58,685 nucleotides of DNA from Deltaproteobacteria bacterium (GCA_026388765.1 JAPLJC010000088.1:1-58685), one strand, 5' to 3'; counted from the first letter of the stretch, positions 1-9,529 are shown. The notes: generated by a model from the sequence alone, not told the origin. A program made the numbers and translations.

Positions 1-220
1 GCAAGGATTGCGGTCTAAGGCTTGATTATGACCATGGAGTCGGTAGGCCTACCCCACGCGAAGCGTTTAGTTCATGATCCGGATAATATGTATGATAATA
101 GCAACCTTTAAAGGGACGTTCATTTACTCAAGTCTTGACCATTAAAATTTTAATCGAGTAAATAATTCTCGCCCAACCTCCAGGGGGTCAGTTTATGATG
201 CCCCCGGAGGGCCTGATCAG
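1..220. other. AT-rich non-coding stretch at the window start
   Basis: I see no convincing gene here. Near the right end a G/C-rich imperfect inverted repeat (CCTCC-A-GGGGG at about 177-187 pairing with CCCCC-G-GAGG at about 202-212) lies just beyond the stop of the minus-strand PAS gene. It could serve as its transcription end, but no clear T-tract follows on the minus strand. Confidence 0.35.
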
Positions 221-715
221 TCATCCTTCTCTTTCTTTACGGCGCAATGCTTCCTCTGCCTCCTTAAAATCGGTGATGTCCTGAATCATGGCCATCTTGG
301 ACATGGTGCCGTCGGGGTGGTGTATGGGAGTGTTTACCACCCGATACCAGCGGTGGTCTTTGGGGCTGAGCACCTCCCAGGTCACCTTTTCTCCCCGGAA
401 GACCCGGTCGTTGACGCACCAGGGACAGACGTCATCCAGATCATGTAGGGTCTTGTAACATTTCTGCCCGAGGGGGTAATAGCCGGTCCGGTCGATGAAG
501 CGCTGGTTCATAAACTCCACTTCATAGTTCTCAGAGCAGATATAGATCAGCCCATCAAAGGCCTCAATCATGGCCTCATATTGGGCCCACAAATCCCGCC
601 AGGCTTCTACCACCCGCTGATTTCTGTCCTTTTCCTCTTCCAGTTCAGCAATCTTTCGGCGCAACCCGGTTAATTCTTCGATAAGTTGCTCTTTGGTTTT
701 TGCTTCATCTTTCAT
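221..715 (-). CDS. Stand-alone PAS-domain protein
   Basis: This 164-residue protein has an N-terminal coiled coil (about residues 5-40, K/E/L/R-rich, of the kind that begins many deltaproteobacterial sensor kinases) and one PAS domain (about 45-160) ending in the usual DITDFKEAEEAL linker helix. No kinase, GGDEF or other output domain follows, so it is either a free sensory module or the front of a decayed kinase. The PAS core carries CYKTLHD and CPWC, a cysteine pattern seen in a PAS subgroup whose ligand I cannot name. The ATG at 713-715 is preferred. A GTG further upstream lies inside a palindromic repeat and would add residues that merely translate that repeat. Confidence 0.7.
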   Translation of the reverse strand: MKDEAKTKEQLIEELTGLRRKIAELEEEKDRNQRVVEAWRDLWAQYEAMIEAFDGLIYICSENYEVEFMNQRFIDRTGYYPLGQKCYKTLHDLDDVCPWCVNDRVFRGEKVTWEVLSPKDHRWYRVVNTPIHHPDGTMSKMAMIQDITDFKEAEEALRRKEREG

Positions 716-728
716 GTTGGACCTCAAG

Positions 729-814
729 AAAAACAGGGACACCTCCTATTTTTCAAGGCAAGACTTTAATCTGTCAGGAAAAAAATAAGAAAAATAGGAG
801 GTGTCCCTATTTTT
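729..814. repeat. Paired palindromic element, family A (copy 1)
   Basis: Two inverted copies of a 25-bp imperfect palindrome (729-753 and 790-814) flank a 36-bp spacer. Each unit has arms AAAAATAGG/CCTATTTTT around a 7-nt centre (AGGTGTC or its complement), and the left copy has one arm mismatch. The spacer resembles those of the copies at 32705 and, inverted, 19740 (shared core GGCAAGAC-TTAAT). The larC stop codon is formed by the TAG of the right-hand unit. This is a REP/BIME-like mobile repeat, probably mobilised by the RAYT at 19082. Confidence 0.85.
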
Positions 815-1988
815 CCACCAGCCGGTAAACCTCCAGCAGTGGCAGGCCCGTTTCCTCGGCCATTTGGCGGCAGGCCTCGTACTCCGGCATCAGCCTCCGT
901 TTGCCGCCGTACTCCATGACCTTGACCGTCAGCGGCCCGTAAGGGGTGTCGAGGCTCTCCTGCCAGCGCCGGGCCGCCACCCGCTCCACTTCCGCCAGCC
1001 GCACCCCGAGGGTGGTGGACTCGGTGAACAGGCGCTCCAGCAGGCCCTCCCGGGCCGCCGGCGGCGCCACCACCGTGAGGGCCACCCCGGGGCGGTTCTT
1101 CTTCATCTGGATGGGGGTGAGAGCCACATCCAGGGCTCCGGCGGCAAAGAGCCCGGCCATCAGGGGCTCGTAAAGCTCCGGATTCATGTCATCGATGTGG
1201 GTTTCCAGGACCAGCACCCGCTCCCGTCGGCCCGGGGCCGCAGTCAGGGGCTCGCCCAGGTAAATGCGCAAGAGATTGGGGTGCCCCGGCAGGTCCCGGG
1301 AGCCGGCGCCGTAGCCTACCCGTTCCAGACGCAGGGGCGGACAGGGCTCGTAGATGGCTCCCAGCCCTTTAAGGATCACTGCCCCGGTGGGAGTCACCAA
1401 CTCCCCGGGAAGATCGGTGCCGTAAACCGGGAGCCCCTTAAGTAACTCCAGGGTGGCGGGGGCCGGGTTGGGCAGCCGGCCGTGGCCCGCGCTGATCATG
1501 CCATAGCCCATGGGCAGGGAGCTGCAAAAGACCCGGGTGATACCCAGTTTCTCCACCCCGTAGGCCACCCCGACGATATCCAGGATGGTATCCAGGGCCC
1601 CCAGTTCGTGGAAGTGCACCTCCTCCAGGGGCTGGCCGTGGATCCGGGCCTCCACCTCCCCCAGGAGGCGAAACATGGCCAGGCTGCGCGCCTTCACCCC
1701 GTCGGTCAGGGGGGCGCCGGCAATCAAGGCGTGGATTTCCCGATAGCTCCGGGTAGGCTGGGGGTGGCGAAAGCGGAAATCCACCTGGAGGTGCACCCCG
1801 GTGAGGTGGTCTTTGGTAATCCGCGGGGCCGTGAGGTGCATCTCGGCCAGACCCAGGAGCTTCAGGAGTTCCTCCAAGGCCGAGACCGGCAGGCCCAGGT
1901 CGATGAGGGCCCCGAGGGTCATGTCGCCGCTGATGCCGGCGAAGCAGTCAAAGAAGGCCCAGCGTTCACTGGCCGGTGCGGTCGACAT
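807..1988 (-). CDS. larC: LarC, nickel-pincer cofactor biosynthesis protein
   Basis: LarC inserts nickel into the pyridinium-dithiocarboxylate precursor of the nickel-pincer cofactor used by lactate racemase and related enzymes; LarB and LarE make the precursor, and neither is in this window. The 393-residue protein shows the family N-terminus FFDCFAGISGDM (about residues 11-22), the HFHELGALDTI motif, and a C-terminal part with ETHIDDMNPE. The start chosen is the ATG at 1986-1988, because a longer frame upstream is out-of-family and lies inside the preceding gene. It overlaps that gene by 23 bp, so translation is probably coupled. The last codons (GTG GAA AAA TAG) come from a palindromic repeat, so the C-terminus has been rewritten by a repeat insertion. 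Confidence 0.9.
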   Translation of the reverse strand: MSTAPASERWAFFDCFAGISGDMTLGALIDLGLPVSALEELLKLLGLAEMHLTAPRITKDHLTGVHLQVDFRFRHPQPTRSYREIHALIAGAPLTDGVKARSLAMFRLLGEVEARIHGQPLEEVHFHELGALDTILDIVGVAYGVEKLGITRVFCSSLPMGYGMISAGHGRLPNPAPATLELLKGLPVYGTDLPGELVTPTGAVILKGLGAIYEPCPPLRLERVGYGAGSRDLPGHPNLLRIYLGEPLTAAPGRRERVLVLETHIDDMNPELYEPLMAGLFAAGALDVALTPIQMKKNRPGVALTVVAPPAAREGLLERLFTESTTLGVRLAEVERVAARRWQESLDTPYGPLTVKVMEYGGKRRLMPEYEACRQMAEETGLPLLEVYRLVEK

Positions 1989-3210
1989 GGAGTTCCACCT
2001 CCTTGATAGTGCGGGCCTCGGTGGAGCGCACGGTAAACGCCAGGTTATGGTACTGCACCCGTTCCCCCCCCCGGGGCAGGTCGCCCAGTTGGGCGATGAG
2101 AAATCCCGCCAGGGTTTCGTAATCACCGGAAGGCAGATTCAGCTTCAGGGATTCGTTCAAGGTCTTGATCTCGGTGCGGGCGTTGATGAGGAAATGGCCC
2201 TCTCCCAACTTGCGGAAGGGGATCACCTCCTGGTCGAACTCATCGGCTATTTCGCCGACGATCTCTTCCAGCAGGTCTTCGATGGCGACGATGCCCACCG
2301 CGCCGCCGTATTCGTCCACCACCACCGCCAGGTGGCTGCCGTCCCGCTGCATCTCGGCCAGCAGGCGGTCAATCTTCTTGAGTTCCGGCACGTACTTCAC
2401 CGACCGGACGGAGGACTTGATGGGCTGATCCCGGTGTTCTTCCCCCAGGAGATCGAAGCTGTGGAGCACGCCGGTGAGGTTGTCGATGCGGCGATGATAT
2501 ACCGGCAGGCGGGAGAACCGGGTGTTGCGGAACTCCTCCTGGGCCTGGGCAATGCTCAAGGTGTCCGGAATGGCCGTCACCCGGATGAGAGGGACCATCA
2601 CCTCTTTGACGGTGCGCAGGCTGAATTGGAGAATGCGGTGGATGAAGAGGCGCTCTTTGCCTTCCAGGTCCACTTCCGGACCGCTTTTGCTCACCACCAG
2701 ACTCAGGTCTTCCCGGGTGATGAAGGGTAGCTGGCCGGTCTTTCGAACTCCGGCGGCCAGCAGGACCAAGCGGCTGAGGGTGGCGAAGACCCAGGTTATC
2801 GGATACATGACCCGGGAGACAATCCGCAGGGCCGGAGCCAAACGCTCCGCCAGCAAAGTGGCCTGCTGGCGGCCGATGGATTTGGGAATGATCTCGCCTA
2901 AGATCAGGATCAGGGGCGGCAGCGCCAAGATCACCGGAATCTCGGCGGCATCCCCAAACAGTCCCAGGAAGAAGGCGGTCACCAGGATGGTGTTCACCGC
3001 TGCGGCCATGGCCGCCCCCAGCAGGGTGGTGGCCAGGAAATACTCCGGCCGGGCCAGGAGCTGCAAGGCCAGGCGGGCATTCCGGTGCCCTTCCTCGGCC
3101 CGGTGGTGCAGACGGCGGCGGTTGGCGGAGACCAGGGCGATCTCCGACATCGCGAAGAAGCCTTCCAGGAGCAGGAGCGGGATGAAGATGAACAGGATGC
3201 CGTAGGTCAT
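1966..3210 (-). CDS. CNNM/CorC (HlyC)-type membrane protein, copy 1
   Basis: This 414-residue protein has the DUF21/CNNM layout: about three or four membrane segments in residues 1-140 (ILFIFIPLLLLEGFFAMSE is the first), a cytosolic CBS pair (about 200-320; VVVDEYGGAVGIVAIEDLLEEIVGEI is the second CBS) and a CorC_HlyC C-terminal domain (about 335-410). The family exports Mg2+ or Co2+ or regulates such transport; hemolysin is a historical name. It overlaps the upstream paralogue by 4 bp and larC by 23 bp, giving a three-gene operon. The link with larC may reflect divalent-metal handling, but that is inference. Confidence 0.88.
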   Translation of the reverse strand: MTYGILFIFIPLLLLEGFFAMSEIALVSANRRRLHHRAEEGHRNARLALQLLARPEYFLATTLLGAAMAAAVNTILVTAFFLGLFGDAAEIPVILALPPLILILGEIIPKSIGRQQATLLAERLAPALRIVSRVMYPITWVFATLSRLVLLAAGVRKTGQLPFITREDLSLVVSKSGPEVDLEGKERLFIHRILQFSLRTVKEVMVPLIRVTAIPDTLSIAQAQEEFRNTRFSRLPVYHRRIDNLTGVLHSFDLLGEEHRDQPIKSSVRSVKYVPELKKIDRLLAEMQRDGSHLAVVVDEYGGAVGIVAIEDLLEEIVGEIADEFDQEVIPFRKLGEGHFLINARTEIKTLNESLKLNLPSGDYETLAGFLIAQLGDLPRGGERVQYHNLAFTVRSTEARTIKEVELHVDRTGQ

Positions 3211-4478
3211 GACTGGGCCCTTCGCACCTCCACCTCCAGGATGCGGGTGCCCTTCATGCGGGTCACTCGAAAGCGGAGATGATCTAAAGACACGGTCCGG
3301 CCTTCTCGCGGCAGGGCCCCGAAGAGATTCAGGACCAGGCCGCCGATGGTGTCGAACTCCGCGGTCGGCAGTTCCAGACCCAGGGCCTCGTTGAAGTCCG
3401 CCAGTGACAGGGTGGCCTTGGCCCGCCAGACCCCCGGTCCGATTTCCTCCAGGGGCTTCACTTCTTCTTTGAACTCCTGGGGAATCTCACCGCAAAGCTC
3501 CTCCAGCAGGTCCTCCACGCTCACCAGACCCACCAGGGAACCGTATTCGTCCACCACCAGGGCCAGACGCAGGTGCTGGGCCTGCAACTCCGTCAGCAGG
3601 TCGAAGGCCTTTTTGTTTTCCGGCACATAATAGGCCGGCCGCAAGAGATTCTCGATTGCCCCATCATCACACAAGCCTTTGGGGCCAACCTCCAGAATAT
3701 CCTTGGCATGCAGGATCCCCAGCACGTCATCAGGGTTGTCCCGATAAATGGGGACCCGGGAAAAACGGAAGCGCTTGATGGCCTGGAGCATTTCAGGGCA
3801 AGGCATATCCAGGGGCAGGGTGAAGAGGTCGGGGCGGGGCACCATGATCTGCCCCACCCGAAGCTCGCCGAAGCTCAGGAGATTCTGGATAAAATCCCGT
3901 TCCATTTCGGCGATCAAGCCACGCAGGTGGCTCTCTTCCACCATGCGGACAAAATCCTCCTGGTGCAACGCGGGCACCTGAAGCTCCGGGCGAAATCCGA
4001 GGGTGGCCAAAAGTCCCCGGCTGATCTGCATCAGCACCACCCGGAAGGGGCTGAACACCAGGATGGCCGGCTTCACCAGAAAGGCCAGCAATGGGGCCAG
4101 GCGACTGGCGTAGATCAGGGCCAGGGATTTGGGGATGAGTTCCCCCACGAAGAGGAAGGCCGGGGCGATGAGGCCGATGGCCAGCCATTTCCCGTTAGGC
4201 CCCCAGAGGCTCAGGGCCAGTGAGGTAGCCAGGATGGAGGCCAGGATGTTGACCGTCTCCACCCCCATGAGCACCGTCACCAGGAGGCGCCGGGGCCGGG
4301 CCAAGACAGCTTCCACCCGGTCGCCCCGGACCCGGTTTTTCTCCCGGAGGCGCAGGCGGTCCAGAGGGCTTAAAACGAAGAGGGAGGTTTCGGTGGCGGC
4401 AAAAAAGGCGCACAGGACCGCTAGCACCCCCAGGGTGAGATAGCGAGACAGATTAGGGTCTGACCAGATGGAGTCCAA
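3207..4478 (-). CDS. CNNM/CorC (HlyC)-type membrane protein, copy 2
   Basis: This is a 423-residue paralogue of the next gene with the same order: DUF21 membrane domain ([33 protein letters not shown] near residue 105), a CBS pair ([28 protein letters not shown] region, about 280-310) and a CorC_HlyC domain ending [12 protein letters not shown]. It is the first gene of the operon, and its stop overlaps the next start (ATGA). Adjacent divergent paralogues of this family often occur as pairs and may form heteromers. Substrate is unproven; Mg2+/Co2+ efflux is the family expectation. Confidence 0.88.
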   Translation of the reverse strand: MDSIWSDPNLSRYLTLGVLAVLCAFFAATETSLFVLSPLDRLRLREKNRVRGDRVEAVLARPRRLLVTVLMGVETVNILASILATSLALSLWGPNGKWLAIGLIAPAFLFVGELIPKSLALIYASRLAPLLAFLVKPAILVFSPFRVVLMQISRGLLATLGFRPELQVPALHQEDFVRMVEESHLRGLIAEMERDFIQNLLSFGELRVGQIMVPRPDLFTLPLDMPCPEMLQAIKRFRFSRVPIYRDNPDDVLGILHAKDILEVGPKGLCDDGAIENLLRPAYYVPENKKAFDLLTELQAQHLRLALVVDEYGSLVGLVSVEDLLEELCGEIPQEFKEEVKPLEEIGPGVWRAKATLSLADFNEALGLELPTAEFDTIGGLVLNLFGALPREGRTVSLDHLRFRVTRMKGTRILEVEVRRAQS

Positions 4479-4548
4479 TTTCCGATAGAGCTTTCAGTGT
4501 CGTAGTTTAGCCGTCAGCAAAGAAAAAATAGCGCCTTGGGCGGAAAAA

Positions 4549-5103
4549 TCAGGCGTTTTCAGCCCCGAAAGGGGGCGTGGCGCCTTCCGGCAAGGGCACG
4601 TCGAAGGCGAAGATCACCCCGGCGATCATCTGATAGAAGCCCACCAGCACCACTAATTCGATCACCCCCGGCAGGCCGATCCTGACAGTCAGGACATCCT
4701 GGACCTCCGGGGGAATGGAGCGCCGCTCCAGGACGCACCGGGCCACGGTTAAGACCTCCGGCTGAAGTTGATCATGGCTCTGCAACTCTTTCCCGGTGCG
4801 AATGGCCTCAATAATCGCCTCCGATACTCCCGCTTGCCGGGCCGGCTCCAGGTGTTTGACCCACTCATACGCCGCCCCCAGCCGCCGAGCCACCCAGAGG
4901 ATGGCCAGTTCCCTCAAGGCCGCGGGTAATACGCCGCCAAAACGCAAAAAAGTCCCCAACTCACTGACCTGGCGGGTGAGTTCCGGATAATTAAGCAGGC
5001 TACGGTACATGCCGTCGATGCGGCCGCGCCGGGCCGCCAGCTGGTCGTAAAGCTCTTGAGCTTCGGGAGTAAGCGCTGCCGTAGGGTCGGGTAACCGGGC
5101 CAT
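4549..5103 (-). CDS. Carboxymuconolactone decarboxylase (AhpD-like) family protein
   Basis: This 184-residue all-helical protein has the CMD core RELAILWVARRLGAAYEW..H (about residues 70-95), with the Glu and His positions used by decarboxylase-type members and no C-x-x-C as in true AhpD peroxidase partners. The start ATG at 5101-5103 lies 5 nt after the stop of the TPP enzyme, so the two are co-transcribed. A longer upstream frame only translates the antisense of that gene. The pairing suggests it acts on a carboxylated product or aldehyde/acyloin from the TPP enzyme, which is inference. Substrate unknown. Confidence 0.8.
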   Translation of the reverse strand: MARLPDPTAALTPEAQELYDQLAARRGRIDGMYRSLLNYPELTRQVSELGTFLRFGGVLPAALRELAILWVARRLGAAYEWVKHLEPARQAGVSEAIIEAIRTGKELQSHDQLQPEVLTVARCVLERRSIPPEVQDVLTVRIGLPGVIELVVLVGFYQMIAGVIFAFDVPLPEGATPPFGAENA

Positions 5104-5108
5104 GAGCC

Positions 5109-6839
5109 CTAATCCTCGTCCATCCATTCTTTCTTGGCCTGGCTGAAAGGGCTCACCGGGGTGGAACAGGACCGGTCGCAATGCACATCCACCAGGTAGG
5201 GGACCCCAGCCGCCAGGGCTGCCTGGAAAGCCGGCCCCAGTTCGGCGGGGGTAGTCACGGTGGCCGCCTGCAAGCCCAGAGACCGGGCGAATCCAGCCCA
5301 ATCATGCACCGGCAGTTCCGTCAGGGCCGCCGCCCCTGGGCCTTCTTTGACGGCCCGCAGCCAAACGTTGCCCAGGGCGCCGTTATTGATGACCACAAAG
5401 ATGACCGGAATCTGATAACGAGCCGCCGTCTGGATCTCCATGCCATGCATCAGCATACAGCCGTCGCCGGTGACCACCGCCAGGGGCAACTCCGGCCGGG
5501 CCGCCTTGGCGCCGATCCCCGCGGGGATGGCCCAGCCCATGGGACCCAGGTTGGTGGCCGAAATGTAGCTCCGCGGTGCATAAGACTCCCAATAGTGGCC
5601 ACAAAAGGCCCGGTGCGCCCCGGAGTCCACCACCAGGACCGTCTCCCGGGGCATGACCCGGCGCAGTTCGGTGATTACCCGGGCCGGGTGCAGCGGCGTT
5701 GCCTCGCTAGCGGTGTTTTCCCCATCATAGTGGCGCGGCCCGATGCCCCTGATTTGTTCCAGCCAGGCGCGGCGCAGTCCATTGCTGCCTGCCAGGGCCT
5801 GAACTATCTGGTATTCATAAGACATAACGACTTGCAGCACCCGGCCACAGTCGCCCACCATCGGCACCTGGGTGGGCCAGGTGCGCCCGATGACCTGGGG
5901 ATCGATGTCCACTTGCACCAGGGCCCGACTGGGCAGCATCCTCCGGTCCCAAAACAGGGTATCCCGCTGGCTGAGGCCGGAGCCCAACACCAGGAGAATC
6001 TCCACCTCATCGGAGAGAATGGCTTCGATGGCATGGCGGTGGCCGGCGTAGCCGAAAACCCCCAGGGAGAGACGGTGATCTTCCGGAAAAACGCCTTTGG
6101 CCCGCAGGGTGGTGGCTACGGGAATCTCAAAGCGCTCGGCAAAGGCCCGCAAGTCCTCGGTAGCCCCGGACTTCTCCACCCCGGCACCCGCCAGGGCCAG
6201 AATACGCACCGGCGCGGCCGCCGTCTCCTGGGGAACCAGGAGACGCCAGAGCCGGTCGATGCCATGCCGATCCAGAAACCGGGGGGCATAGAGGGATTCA
6301 TCCATGCCTTGCCAGGGCGCCTGGATGTCGCTCTTCTGGATATCCAGGGGTAGGCTGAGATGCACCGGTCCCTGGGAGCCTGCCAGCATTCTGGTCAGCG
6401 AAGTCCGCAGGTGGTGGTGGATCAGGTGGATATTTTCCACCGCCAGGGAAGATCTGGTGATGGGCTGCAAGACCGCCACGTCGTTTAAGGCCGCGGGGCT
6501 GGAATCCTGGAAACCGCCCCGCCCCTCCCAGTTGGTGGGCACCTGGCCGGAAACGACGACTACGGGGGAAGAATCGGTGCTGGCCGCGGCCACGGCGGTG
6601 ACCATATTGGTGATGCCCGGGCCGCCAATGGCGAAACAGACGCCAAAACGACCGCCAGCCCGGGCATAGCCGTCGGCCATGCAGGCCGCCCCGGCCTCAT
6701 GGGCCGCCACCACCGGGGTAATGCCGGCGGTGTCAGCGAGGGCCGGCAAGAACGGGTCGATCAGGCCTCCGGGCACCAGAAAAACGTGGCCCACTCCTTC
6801 GCCCCGAAATGCCTCAAGAAGGTAGCTGGTGGTCAACAT
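5109..6839 (-). CDS. Thiamine-diphosphate-dependent enzyme, acetolactate synthase large-subunit-like
   Basis: The 576-residue protein has the three domains of the AHAS/POX/benzoylformate family: an N-terminal pyrimidine-binding domain with the catalytic Glu in AAHEAGAACMADGYAR (about residue 47), a central domain, and a C-terminal ThDP domain with GDGCMLMH...NNGALGN (metal-binding GDG-x25-NN motif, about residues 450-485). No small regulatory subunit gene adjoins it, and the neighbour is an AhpD-like protein, so a specialised decarboxylase or carboligase is as likely as a biosynthetic acetolactate synthase. Its ATG is followed upstream by a CAGTAGY heptamer array that occupies the place of a normal leader. 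Confidence 0.85.
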   Translation of the reverse strand: MLTTSYLLEAFRGEGVGHVFLVPGGLIDPFLPALADTAGITPVVAAHEAGAACMADGYARAGGRFGVCFAIGGPGITNMVTAVAAASTDSSPVVVVSGQVPTNWEGRGGFQDSSPAALNDVAVLQPITRSSLAVENIHLIHHHLRTSLTRMLAGSQGPVHLSLPLDIQKSDIQAPWQGMDESLYAPRFLDRHGIDRLWRLLVPQETAAAPVRILALAGAGVEKSGATEDLRAFAERFEIPVATTLRAKGVFPEDHRLSLGVFGYAGHRHAIEAILSDEVEILLVLGSGLSQRDTLFWDRRMLPSRALVQVDIDPQVIGRTWPTQVPMVGDCGRVLQVVMSYEYQIVQALAGSNGLRRAWLEQIRGIGPRHYDGENTASEATPLHPARVITELRRVMPRETVLVVDSGAHRAFCGHYWESYAPRSYISATNLGPMGWAIPAGIGAKAARPELPLAVVTGDGCMLMHGMEIQTAARYQIPVIFVVINNGALGNVWLRAVKEGPGAAALTELPVHDWAGFARSLGLQAATVTTPAELGPAFQAALAAGVPYLVDVHCDRSCSTPVSPFSQAKKEWMDED

Positions 6840-6841
6840 GA

Positions 6842-7012
6842 TCAGTAGCCAGTAGTTAGTAGTCAGTAGTCAGTCAGTGGCCAGTAATCAGTAATCAGGG
6901 GAAACTTCTCTTTCCTCAGCCTTATATGATTGTCTCCTGCACCGGAGCCAGACCAGGACATCCCCCAGAAACCAACACTGGCAACTGGCAACTGACTACT
7001 GGCTACTGCCTC
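6842..7012. repeat. Inverted pair of CAGTAGY heptamer arrays
   Basis: Degenerate tandem copies of the 7-mer CAGTAGC/CAGTAGT/CAGTAAT run from 6842 to 6898, and the reverse-complement array (GACTACTG, GCTACTG) runs from about 6974 to 7012, with some 75 bp of unique DNA between. The right-hand array abuts the lon stop: TGAGGCAGTAGCCAGTAG reads directly out of the stop codon on the minus strand, exactly as at the stop of the gene ending at 55708. The arrangement could fold into a long imperfect stem. Confidence 0.75.
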
Positions 7013-9437
7013 ACACCACCGGCAGCCGGGTCGCCGGTGCCATCCGTCCTTTGCCGGACCTGGGCTTCTTGCCCTCCCGGAAAGGCGAGCGGATCAAGGC
7101 CTCGTTCAGCACCTGATCCACGTCGGTCACCGGCACGAACTTGAGGCGCCGCTTGATGTTGGCGGGAATCTCCACCAGGTCTTTTTTGTTGGCCTCCGGG
7201 ATGATGACCTTCTTGACCCGGGCCCTGAGCGCCGCGATCGCCTTTTCCTTCAAGCCGCCGATGGGCAGGACCTTGCCCCGCAGGGTGATCTCCCCGGTCA
7301 TGGCCACATCCCGGCGCACCGGAATTTTGGTCAGGGCGGAGATCAGGGCGGTGGCCATGGTGACCCCGGCGGAGGGACCGTCCTTGGGGGTGGCCCCGGC
7401 CGGCACATGGATATGGATGTCCAGCTTCTCATAAAAATCCTCGGGCAGATTGAGCAGCTCCGCCCGGGAGCGGGCATAGCTCAAGGCCGCCTGGCCCGAC
7501 TCTTTCATGACGTCCCCCAACTGCCCGGTGAGGAGCAGTTGGCCTTTGCCCTTCATCAAGGTGGCCTCGATCGCCAGGGTCTCGCCCCCCACCTGGGTCC
7601 AGGCCAGACCGGTGGCCACCCCCACTTCGTCTTTCTCCACCTCTCCTTCGGGGAGATACCGGGGCGGTCCCAGGTAGCGGTGCAGGTTGCCCCGGGTGAC
7701 GGCAAAGGGGCCCGTTTCCCCTTCGGCCAGGCGCCGGGCCACCTTGCGGCACAGGGAGCCGATCTCCCGCTCCAGGTTCCGCAAGCCCGCCTCCTGGGTG
7801 TAGTAGAGGATAATTTTTTTCAAGACCTCCGATGAGATCTTCAGGTCTTCGGGATGCAGACCGTTTTCCGTGAGTTGCCGCGGCATCAGGTGGCGCTTGA
7901 CAATCTCCAGCTTCTCGTCCTCGGTGTAACCCGGCAAACGGATGGTTTCCATGCGGTCCCGCAGGGCCGACGGAATGGGGTCGATCAGGTTGGCGGTGGT
8001 GATGAACATCACCTTGGACAGATCAAAGGGCACGTTGAGATAGTGGTCGCTGAAGGAATGGTTCTGCTCCGGGTCCAAAGCCTCCAGGAGGGCGGCGGAG
8101 GGGTCGCCCCGGAAGTCCATGCCGATCTTGTCCACTTCATCCAGGAGAAAGACGGGGTTGTTGGAGCCGGCGTTCTTGACCCCCTGGATGACGCGCCCCG
8201 GCAGGGCGCCGATATAGGTGCGGCGGTGACCCCGGAGCTCGGCCTCATCCCGCATCCCCCCCAGGGAAACCCGGGTGAATTTGCGCCCCAGGGCCCGGGC
8301 AATGGACTGGCCCAGGGAGGTCTTGCCCACCCCGGGCGGGCCCACGAAGCAGAGGATGGGACCTTTCATTTTTTTATTGAGCTTGCGCACGCTCAGGTAT
8401 TCCAGGATGCGGTCCTTCACCTTCTCCAGGTCGTAGTGGTCTTCATCCAGAATGGCCTTGGCTTCCTTGACCTCCAGCTTGTCCCGGGTGCTTTTGCTCC
8501 AGGGCAGCTCCACCAGCCAGTCCAGGTAGGTGCGGACGATGGAGGCCTCGGCCGCGTCGGGGTGCATCTGCTCCAGGCGGGAGAGCTGTTTGAGGGCCTC
8601 CTCTTCGGCCTGCTTGGTCATGCGGGCCCGGGCGATCTTGAGACGGTAGTCCTCCATCTCCTTGCTGGTCTCGTCGATGTCGCCCAGTTCTTTCTTGATG
8701 GCCCGCAACTGCTCCCGGAGGAAATATTCCCGCTGGCTGCGGTCCATCTCCTCCCGAGCCTGGGACTGAATCTTGGCCTGGATGGCGGAGACCTCCAACT
8801 CTTTGCGCAGGAAGTCGTTGACCTTGATGAGGCTGCGGATGGGGTCCGTCTCTTCCAGGACCGCCTGGGACTCGTCGATCTTGAGCCTAAGGTTGGCTGC
8901 CACCAGGTCCGCCAGGTGGCCGGGGTCCTCGATGGACTCCAGGATGGCCAGCAGGTCCGGGGACATGATGCCCTTCAGGGTGAGAATCTTTTCCGACATC
9001 TCCCGGGCGTTGCGCATCAGGGCCTCGGCCTCGGGGGAAATTTCGGTGATGGTTGATTCGGGGATGAGCTCCTGTCCCACCTGAAAATAGGGGCGCTCCT
9101 GGAGATATTCCTTAATCAGCGCCTTGGCCTTGCCCTGGACCAGAATCTTCAGGCGCCCGTCCGGGAGCTTCAACATTCTCAGGATGAGGCTCACCGTGCC
9201 CACGGAGTAGATATCCTCCGGCTCGGGATTCTCAACGGCCTGGTCCTTTTGGGTAGCCAGAAATAAGAGGCGATCCTGGGCCAGGGCCGCTTCAATGGCC
9301 AGGACCGAGGTCTCCCGGCCCACGAACAGGGGGAGCACCATGTTGGGAAACACCACGACATCCCGCACCGCCAACAGGGGCAGGGTGGCAGGGATGATAA
9401 TTTGCTGTTGATCTTCGTCTTCTTCTCTGGTGGCCAT
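7011..9437 (-). CDS. lon: ATP-dependent Lon protease
   Basis: The 808-residue cytosolic protease degrades misfolded and regulatory proteins. Domains in order: LON substrate-binding domain (about 15-210), helical region with coiled coil (about 215-320), AAA+ module with Walker A GPPGVGKTS (about 366) and Walker B FLLDEVDKIG, and the S16 protease domain with the Ser of DGPSAG (about 690) and the Lys of GLKEKAIAALRA. Length is normal. A good ribosome site (AGGAG) precedes the ATG. The C-terminus ends in TRLPVV and its stop codon begins a heptamer repeat. Transcription likely starts from the candidate promoter at 9530-9558. Confidence 0.97.
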   Translation of the reverse strand: MATREEDEDQQQIIIPATLPLLAVRDVVVFPNMVLPLFVGRETSVLAIEAALAQDRLLFLATQKDQAVENPEPEDIYSVGTVSLILRMLKLPDGRLKILVQGKAKALIKEYLQERPYFQVGQELIPESTITEISPEAEALMRNAREMSEKILTLKGIMSPDLLAILESIEDPGHLADLVAANLRLKIDESQAVLEETDPIRSLIKVNDFLRKELEVSAIQAKIQSQAREEMDRSQREYFLREQLRAIKKELGDIDETSKEMEDYRLKIARARMTKQAEEEALKQLSRLEQMHPDAAEASIVRTYLDWLVELPWSKSTRDKLEVKEAKAILDEDHYDLEKVKDRILEYLSVRKLNKKMKGPILCFVGPPGVGKTSLGQSIARALGRKFTRVSLGGMRDEAELRGHRRTYIGALPGRVIQGVKNAGSNNPVFLLDEVDKIGMDFRGDPSAALLEALDPEQNHSFSDHYLNVPFDLSKVMFITTANLIDPIPSALRDRMETIRLPGYTEDEKLEIVKRHLMPRQLTENGLHPEDLKISSEVLKKIILYYTQEAGLRNLEREIGSLCRKVARRLAEGETGPFAVTRGNLHRYLGPPRYLPEGEVEKDEVGVATGLAWTQVGGETLAIEATLMKGKGQLLLTGQLGDVMKESGQAALSYARSRAELLNLPEDFYEKLDIHIHVPAGATPKDGPSAGVTMATALISALTKIPVRRDVAMTGEITLRGKVLPIGGLKEKAIAALRARVKKVIIPEANKKDLVEIPANIKRRLKFVPVTDVDQVLNEALIRSPFREGKKPRSGKGRMAPATRLPVV

Positions 9438-9529
9438 GTTTATCTCCTGGGAGATTAGCTATCTAGGTTTGAATGCCAGAAACGAGTTAGTTCCGGCGAA
9501 TTCATAATCTGGGCGAATTTAACCTTTAT

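Noticed and set aside
716..742. GTG start with N-terminal M-S-L-F-F for the PAS gene (and similar starts near 19753 and 32780)
   Set aside because: These residues are the translation of the family A palindrome (GTG TCC CTA TTT TTC). They recur before unrelated frames and are not family N-termini.
4549..5103. AhpD peroxidase partner
   Set aside because: The C-x-x-C redox motif of AhpD is absent; only the general CMD fold signature is present.
5181..6353. Long open frame on the plus strand opposite the TPP enzyme
   Set aside because: It is the antisense shadow of a clear ThDP-family gene in GC-rich DNA, with His/Gln/Pro-rich low-complexity translation and no ribosome site.
6842..7012. Heptamer arrays considered as a CRISPR array
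   Set aside because: Units are 7 bp without unique spacers and no cas gene is present.
7854..9056. 400-residue open frame opposite lon
   Set aside because: Antisense shadow of lon; lon has all its catalytic motifs, and the opposite frame has none.
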